DNA from: Clostridia bacterium
GTDB taxonomy: Bacteria > Bacillota > Clostridia > Christensenellales > Borkfalkiaceae
Direction of reading: 5' to 3'
Assembly: GCA_017397305.1 (NCBI GenBank)
Contig: JAFQJB010000007.1
Span: forward strand, 124,001 to 188,000
DNA length: 64,000 bases
Position 1 is the first letter of the stretch. Every line of letters starts with the position of its first letter. Shown here in pieces: positions 59,743 to 64,000 of the stretch. The translations under genes were made by a program, and so were the position numbers. The notes beneath the pieces were generated by a model, which saw only the letters and a list, made by a program, of their open reading frames with translations, did no database searches and had not been told where the DNA came from.

Positions 59743-60015
59743 CTATACTTTTTCTTTTTCTGCATTGACCGCTCGGTATAATCTTTTATTCCCAACCGGT
59801 TTGCCGTTTTGTATATTTTGCGCTAGGTCTACCCTTTCGCCAAATATCTTTTCAAGATGTTTAATCTTCTTTCTTTTGGGGTTTTCGACCTTTCTTGTCT
59901 TTCCATTAACAACGGTTGCATATCCGTCGCTAACATTAATTACAAGAAGTTTTTCACCCTTGTCGCGACCTGCGATACTAATCACCAAATCGCCAAAGCT
60001 TATGGGCTCTTTCAT
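59743..60015 (-). CDS. KOW-domain RNA-binding protein (L14e-like)
   Basis: 90 residues. N-terminal KOW motif (FGDLVISIAGRDKGEKLLVINV) followed by a basic VENPKRKKIKHL segment. Such a small KOW protein commonly sits between map and infA in Clostridia; it probably binds rRNA, but its role is not established. AAGGTG lies 5 bases before ATG 60015. Confidence 0.9.
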   Translation of the reverse strand: MKEPISFGDLVISIAGRDKGEKLLVINVSDGYATVVNGKTRKVENPKRKKIKHLEKIFGERVDLAQNIQNGKPVGNKRLYRAVNAEKEKV

Positions 60016-60024
60016 AACCACACC

Positions 60025-60771
60025 TTAAAGGGTTAAAATTTCCACACCACTATCCGTTATTACAACGGTATTTTCATAGTGAGCAGAAGGCCTTCTATCA
60101 CGCGTTCTTACGCCCCATCCGTCAGACATAAAGTCGACTTGGAACACGCCCGCGTTAATCATTGGCTCTATCGCTATTGCCATACCTTTTTTTAGACGAA
60201 TGCCCGTGCCCTTCTTTCCATAGTTTGGAACTGACGGGTCTTCGTGCATTTCTTTGCCGATACCGTGTCCTACAAGTGCTCTTACCACTGAGAAACCGTT
60301 TGCTTCCGCATGGCTTTGCACCGCGTAACCTATATCGCCAAGTGGTGTGCCGTCCTTTAATCTTTCGATGGCACGGAAGAAACACTCTTCGGTAACTTTA
60401 ACAAGTTTCCTCTTTTCAGCACTAACGTTGCCTACCATAAATGTTCTAGCCGCGTCACCTTGCCAGCCGTTATATTCTACACCAACGTCGATGCTGACAA
60501 TTTGTCCGTCCTTTATGATTTCGTCATCCGACGGAATACCGTGAACAACCATATCGTCAATAGACGCACATATCGATGCTGGAAATCCCGAATAACCTAG
60601 AAATGAAGGGGTTGCACCGCACGATTTGATGTAATCGTATGCGATTTGGTCAAGGTCCTTTGTGGACATTCCCACCCTAATTTCTCTACCGATTAAATCG
60701 AGAACGTTTTTCGTTAATCTGCCACTTTCACGCATAAGCGCGATTTCGGCATCAGTTTTAATAGTAATCAT
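60025..60771 (-). CDS. map: Methionine aminopeptidase type I
   Basis: 248 residues. Removes the initiator Met. Metal ligands visible as DVGVEYNGWQGDAARTF (two Asp), GHGIGKEMHEDP (His), IAIEPM (Glu) and AHYENTVVIT (Glu). Start overlaps the adk stop (TGATG), with AAAGG about 10 bases ahead. Confidence 0.97.
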   Translation of the reverse strand: MITIKTDAEIALMRESGRLTKNVLDLIGREIRVGMSTKDLDQIAYDYIKSCGATPSFLGYSGFPASICASIDDMVVHGIPSDDEIIKDGQIVSIDVGVEYNGWQGDAARTFMVGNVSAEKRKLVKVTEECFFRAIERLKDGTPLGDIGYAVQSHAEANGFSVVRALVGHGIGKEMHEDPSVPNYGKKGTGIRLKKGMAIAIEPMINAGVFQVDFMSDGWGVRTRDRRPSAHYENTVVITDSGVEILTL

Positions 60772-61391
60772 CAGCCTAAGACCTTTACGATTTGAGCAAA
60801 AACCTCTTCAATCGACTTATCCCCGTCTACGCTAACCAGTTTGCCTTGCTTTGAGTAATATTCCTCTAAAGGCAATGTTTGGGCTTGGTAAACAGCAAGT
60901 CTTTCACGAACCGTTTCCGCGTTATCGTCCTTTCTGATTACAAGTTTTCCGCCACAATCAGGACACGCTTCTCTATCGCCAATAAAATCTACGTGGAAGG
61001 AGTTTTTGCAGTTTGCGCAACTCCTTCTCCCCGTAATTCTATGTTCGATTTTTTCAAGGTCGACTTCGATATTAATTACTACGTCGGGCGCATCGATTTT
61101 ATCAAGTTCACCCGCTTGAAACAAGTTTCTTGGAAAACCGTCTAGCAAATACCCGTTTTCGCAATCTTTTTCTTTAAGTCTCTCTTTTACCATCGCTACG
61201 GTCAAATCGTCAGGACACAAGTTGCCCGTATCCATAATCGCTTTAACCTTTTGTCCTAATGGCGTTTGATTTTTGATATTGTCTCTAAACAAATCACCGG
61301 TTGATATATGCGGCAGGTCGTACTTATCGGTTATATACGCCGCTTGTGTGCCCTTGCCGCTACCGGGTGCGCCAAGTAATATAACTTTCAT
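60771..61391 (-). CDS. adk: Adenylate kinase
   Basis: 206 residues. P-loop GAPGSGKGTQA, HISTGDLFRDN, DGFPRNLFQA, and a zinc-type LID with CANCKNSFHVDFIGD and CPDCGG. Interconverts ATP + AMP with 2 ADP. Starts 2 bases after secY with a poor ribosome binding site, so coupling with secY is likely. Confidence 0.97.
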   Translation of the reverse strand: MKVILLGAPGSGKGTQAAYITDKYDLPHISTGDLFRDNIKNQTPLGQKVKAIMDTGNLCPDDLTVAMVKERLKEKDCENGYLLDGFPRNLFQAGELDKIDAPDVVINIEVDLEKIEHRITGRRSCANCKNSFHVDFIGDREACPDCGGKLVIRKDDNAETVRERLAVYQAQTLPLEEYYSKQGKLVSVDGDKSIEEVFAQIVKVLG

Positions 61392-61393
61392 TT

Positions 61394-62698
61394 TTATTTC
61401 AGTATACCTTTATACTGCTTCATCATGATTTGTGATTGCAATGCTTGTTCAAATTCGAGCGCAACTGAAACTACAATCAATAATCCCGTTGCACTGAATG
61501 CGTTCATAAGCAACATGCCGTTTGCACCGCCGACCGCCTTAAATATGAGCGACGGAACGAGTGCAACAATCGCGAGGAACACCGCACCAAAAAGGGTAAT
61601 TCTGTTAGATACCTTTTTGAGATAATCTGCGGTAGGCTTACCAGGTCTATAGCCGGGGATAAATCCGCCGTTACCTTGAATGCTCTTGCTTACGTCTTCA
61701 GGGTTAAACTGAATTTGATTATAGAAGTATGCAAAGAACAAAATCAAGAAGCACAATACAACCGTGTATACCCACGTTCCAGTACCCAAGTGTTGTCCCC
61801 ACCAAGTGTTAGCACTTTCAACGCCGATAATACCCATAATCAAATCGGGCAATGAAAGGATTGCGTACGAGAAGATAAGGGGCATAACGCCAGAAGCGTT
61901 AACTTTCATAGGAATGTGAGTGGATTGACCACCATACATCTTTCTACCCTTAACTTGCTTTGCGTATTGTACGGGAATCTTTCTTTCAGCGCTGTTAACA
62001 GCTACGATTGCACCGAAAATTACGATTGCAACAGCTATAAAGCCGAGAAGTTGCCATATTGCATTGGGGTTGTCACCAATGCTCTTAATAAGACCGAGCA
62101 TTGACAAACCTGCGGTTGACAAGATACCTGCAAAAATAAGCAATGAAATACCATTAGAAATACCATAGTCGGTAATTCTTTCGCCAAGCCACATGGTAAG
62201 TGCTGCACCAGCCGTGTATACAATTACCAAGAACGCATAGCTGAGGAATTTTCTAAAGCCTTCGCCACCGAAAAGTGCAGTGAAATCAATTGCACCCGTT
62301 TCAGCACCGCCAGCTGCAACAAGAATACCTATTGCTTGCGCTATTGATAAAACTAACGTCAAAATTCTGGTGTAAGCATTGATTTTTTTCTTACCTTCTT
62401 CGCCTTGTCTGCTTAATCTTTCAAGGGCAGGAATACCTACCGATAAAAGTTGCATGATAATTGATGCGTTGATATAAGGTCCAATACCCATCGCAAAGAA
62501 CGTACCCATTTGCAATGCGCCACCTGAAACTTGGCTCATCAAGTTCAAGAACGGCATCTTCTCTACGTTGGTAAATTGGTTAATACCGGGGACCGGAATA
62601 TAGCACCCAATTCTATAGACGAATAAAAGCGCGATAGTTATCAAAATCTTTCTTCTTACGTCCTTGATTTTGAACGCCTTTACTATTGTTTGAAACAT
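61394..62698 (-). CDS. secY: Preprotein translocase subunit SecY
   Basis: 434 residues, ten membrane helices. Typical features: IPVPGINQF, MGIGPYINASIIMQLL (plug/TM2), NGISLLIFAGI, GIIGVESANTWWG region, GNGGFIPGYRPGKPTADYL. Channel partner of SecA (35152). GGGAGGG 4 bases before the ATG. Confidence 0.98.
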   Translation of the reverse strand: MFQTIVKAFKIKDVRRKILITIALLFVYRIGCYIPVPGINQFTNVEKMPFLNLMSQVSGGALQMGTFFAMGIGPYINASIIMQLLSVGIPALERLSRQGEEGKKKINAYTRILTLVLSIAQAIGILVAAGGAETGAIDFTALFGGEGFRKFLSYAFLVIVYTAGAALTMWLGERITDYGISNGISLLIFAGILSTAGLSMLGLIKSIGDNPNAIWQLLGFIAVAIVIFGAIVAVNSAERKIPVQYAKQVKGRKMYGGQSTHIPMKVNASGVMPLIFSYAILSLPDLIMGIIGVESANTWWGQHLGTGTWVYTVVLCFLILFFAYFYNQIQFNPEDVSKSIQGNGGFIPGYRPGKPTADYLKKVSNRITLFGAVFLAIVALVPSLIFKAVGGANGMLLMNAFSATGLLIVVSVALEFEQALQSQIMMKQYKGILK

Positions 62699-62724
62699 TT
62701 TGCCCTCCCTATAAATTTAGTGGG

Positions 62725-63171
62725 TTAGATTTGTTCTGCCTTACCGCCAGCTTTTTCGATAGCTTCTTTTGCTGCTGCAGAGAAAGCTTTTGCTTTAACG
62801 GTTAATGCTTTAGACAAAGTTCCGTTGCCGAGAACTTTAAGACCTACGCAGTCTTTCATAACTTTGATAAGTCCCTTTTCGTTAAGAACTTCCATATCCA
62901 CTACGGAGTTTGCTTCGAAACCTTCCAATACAGAAAGGTTAACAATGCTGTAAACTTTCTTAAAATGGTTATTGAAGCCACGTTTTGGAATTCTTCTAAT
63001 CAAAGGCATTTGACCGCCTTCAAATCCGGGACGAACACCGCCACCGCTTCTTGCCCATTGACCTTTATGTCCTTTACCACTGGTTTTGCCAAGACCTGAA
63101 CCAATACCTCTACCGAGTCTCTTGCTTGCAGTCACAGCACCAGCTGCGGGACTTAAATCTCCTAATCTCAT
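62725..63171 (-). CDS. rplO: 50S ribosomal protein L15
   Basis: 148 residues. [38 protein letters not shown], then [17 protein letters not shown]. Late-assembly 50S protein. AAGGAG 6 bases before the ATG. Confidence 0.98.
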   Translation of the reverse strand: MRLGDLSPAAGAVTASKRLGRGIGSGLGKTSGKGHKGQWARSGGGVRPGFEGGQMPLIRRIPKRGFNNHFKKVYSIVNLSVLEGFEANSVVDMEVLNEKGLIKVMKDCVGLKVLGNGTLSKALTVKAKAFSAAAKEAIEKAGGKAEQI

Positions 63172-63208
63172 TTTGTTACTCCTTAATATTTGTAATCGCT
63201 TTTAAGAC

Positions 63209-63406
63209 TTAAATTTTTTCTACTTTCAAAAGATACTTAACCTTGTCAATCATACCGAGAATGCAAGGATTTTCTTCGTGAATGCGGAAAGAATTTACCT
63301 TCTTAAGTCCCAATGCCTCAACAACTTTCTTGTGCTGGGGTAAAATTGCTATCGTGCTTTTAACAAGCGTAACTTTTATCTTGCTAGCTTCTTTTTTCTT
63401 TGCCAT
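63209..63406 (-). CDS. rpmD: 50S ribosomal protein L30
   Basis: 65 residues; IKVTLVKSTIAILPQHKKVVEALGLKKVNS, then a MIDKVKYLLKVE end, all typical. GGAGGG 9 bases before the ATG. Confidence 0.97.
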   Translation of the reverse strand: MAKKKEASKIKVTLVKSTIAILPQHKKVVEALGLKKVNSFRIHEENPCILGMIDKVKYLLKVEKI

Positions 63407-63420
63407 AAAAGTAACCCTCC

Positions 63421-63942
63421 TTAACCGTTAATTTCTTCCACGGTCTTGCCGCGAATAGCTGCGATTTGTTCTGCAGTTCTAAGTGCTTTTAAGCCTGCGA
63501 GAGCAGCCTTAACACAGTTGATTTTGTTGTTAGTTCCGTGTGATTTGGTTCTAATGTTGGTGATACCAACTGCTTCCATTACCGCACGTACAGGACCACC
63601 TGCGATAACACCGGTACCTTCTTCAGCGGGCATCATAAGAACTTTACCGCTTCCGAATTGACCGAGAACTTCGTGAGGAATACTGGTTCCCAATAGGGAA
63701 ACGGGGAACATATTCTTCTTTGCTCTTGCCGTTGCCTTATCAATTGCTTCGGGAACTTCTTTAGCCTTACCCATTGCGCAACCTACTTTACCTGCACCGT
63801 CACCTACGACAACGAGTGCGGCAAACCTCATATTTCTACCACCCTTAACGGTTTTGGTAACACGGTTGACGCAAATAAGCTTTTTAATCAATCCGTCGTT
63901 TTCTTCCGCCTTTCTGGGCGCTCTATTATTTTCTCTTGCCAT
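63421..63942 (-). CDS. rpsE: 30S ribosomal protein S5
   Basis: 173 residues. [24 protein letters not shown]-type S5 N-domain, [20 protein letters not shown], and the C-domain [28 protein letters not shown]. Involved in decoding accuracy. AAGGAG 9 bases before the ATG. Confidence 0.98.
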   Translation of the reverse strand: MARENNRAPRKAEENDGLIKKLICVNRVTKTVKGGRNMRFAALVVVGDGAGKVGCAMGKAKEVPEAIDKATARAKKNMFPVSLLGTSIPHEVLGQFGSGKVLMMPAEEGTGVIAGGPVRAVMEAVGITNIRTKSHGTNNKINCVKAALAGLKALRTAEQIAAIRGKTVEEING

Positions 63943-63964
63943 TTTAGTTTTCTCCTTGATTTTC

Positions 63965-64000
63965 TTAGAATTCCAAGCCGCCCTTTCTTGCGCCGTCTGC
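63965..64000 (-). CDS. rplR: 50S ribosomal protein L18, C-terminal end (partial)
   Basis: Only the last 11 codons are in the window ([11 protein letters not shown], then stop), matching the usual ADAAREAGL(K/E)F end of L18. Its place before rpsE is standard. It continues beyond the window edge. Confidence 0.88.
   Translation of the reverse strand, partial: ADGARKGGLEF

Overview
This is a chromosomal stretch of a low-GC, strictly fermentative Gram-positive anaerobe of the Clostridia type. Evidence: a bifurcating-type [FeFe] hydrogenase plus NfnAB, a Firmicutes-style secA-prfB pair, a KOW protein between map and infA, a MurE with the DNPR motif for meso-diaminopimelate, AGGAGG ribosome binding sites and UGA used as stop. 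I cannot name the species. No phage, insertion sequence, rRNA or CRISPR array was seen.

Layout. 1-6.5 kb: one minus-strand operon nfnA-nfnB-hydC-hydB-hydA (redox balancing, H2 production) behind a clear promoter. 6.6-9.5 kb: amidase, DegV, a membrane-anchored XRE regulator and trmB. 9.6-10.0 kb: tRNA-Pro(GGG) followed by two extra copies of its 3' tail, each with its own terminator. 10.1-28.1 kb: the division and cell wall (dcw) cluster on the minus strand (mraZ, rsmH, ftsL-like, ftsI, murE, mraY, murD, ftsW, murA, ftsQ, ftsA, ftsZ), split between ftsI and murE by a plus-strand four-gene block (AraC regulator, an unrecognised 680-residue protein, HpcH/HpaI aldolase, D-2-hydroxyacid dehydrogenase). 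murF, murG, murC and murB are absent from it. 28.2-32.3 kb: murI, rpsT, lgt, a second XRE regulator and a lipoprotein. 32.4-39.8 kb: tRNA-Leu(CAG), again with a duplicated 3' tail, and metK-comFC-secA-prfB-tsaD-dabb. 40.0-45.3 kb: an autoregulated TetR gene, a heterodimeric ABC exporter and a PflX-like radical SAM protein. 45.3-50.4 kb: potABCD behind a long structured leader ending in an intrinsic terminator. 50.5-56.1 kb: a YgjV-like protein, an ABC/FtsX exporter and feoAB. 56.2-64 kb: the distal spc and alpha ribosomal operons from rplR (partial) to rplQ.

Most interesting observations: (1) peptide release factor 2 is made through the classical +1 frameshift but carries GSQ instead of the near-universal GGQ; (2) both tRNA genes are followed by 133-150 bp units bounded by exact 18-bp copies of the tRNA 3' end, each unit with a terminator, which looks like a small tRNA-tail-targeting element or the scars of one; (3) a roughly 350-nt leader of unrecognised class lies before potA; (4) the dcw cluster is interrupted by a catabolic block; (5) two regulator genes appear to be leaderless, and ftsI may start at ATT. 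Start codons were adjusted where Shine-Dalgarno spacing or a promoter made the choice clear.
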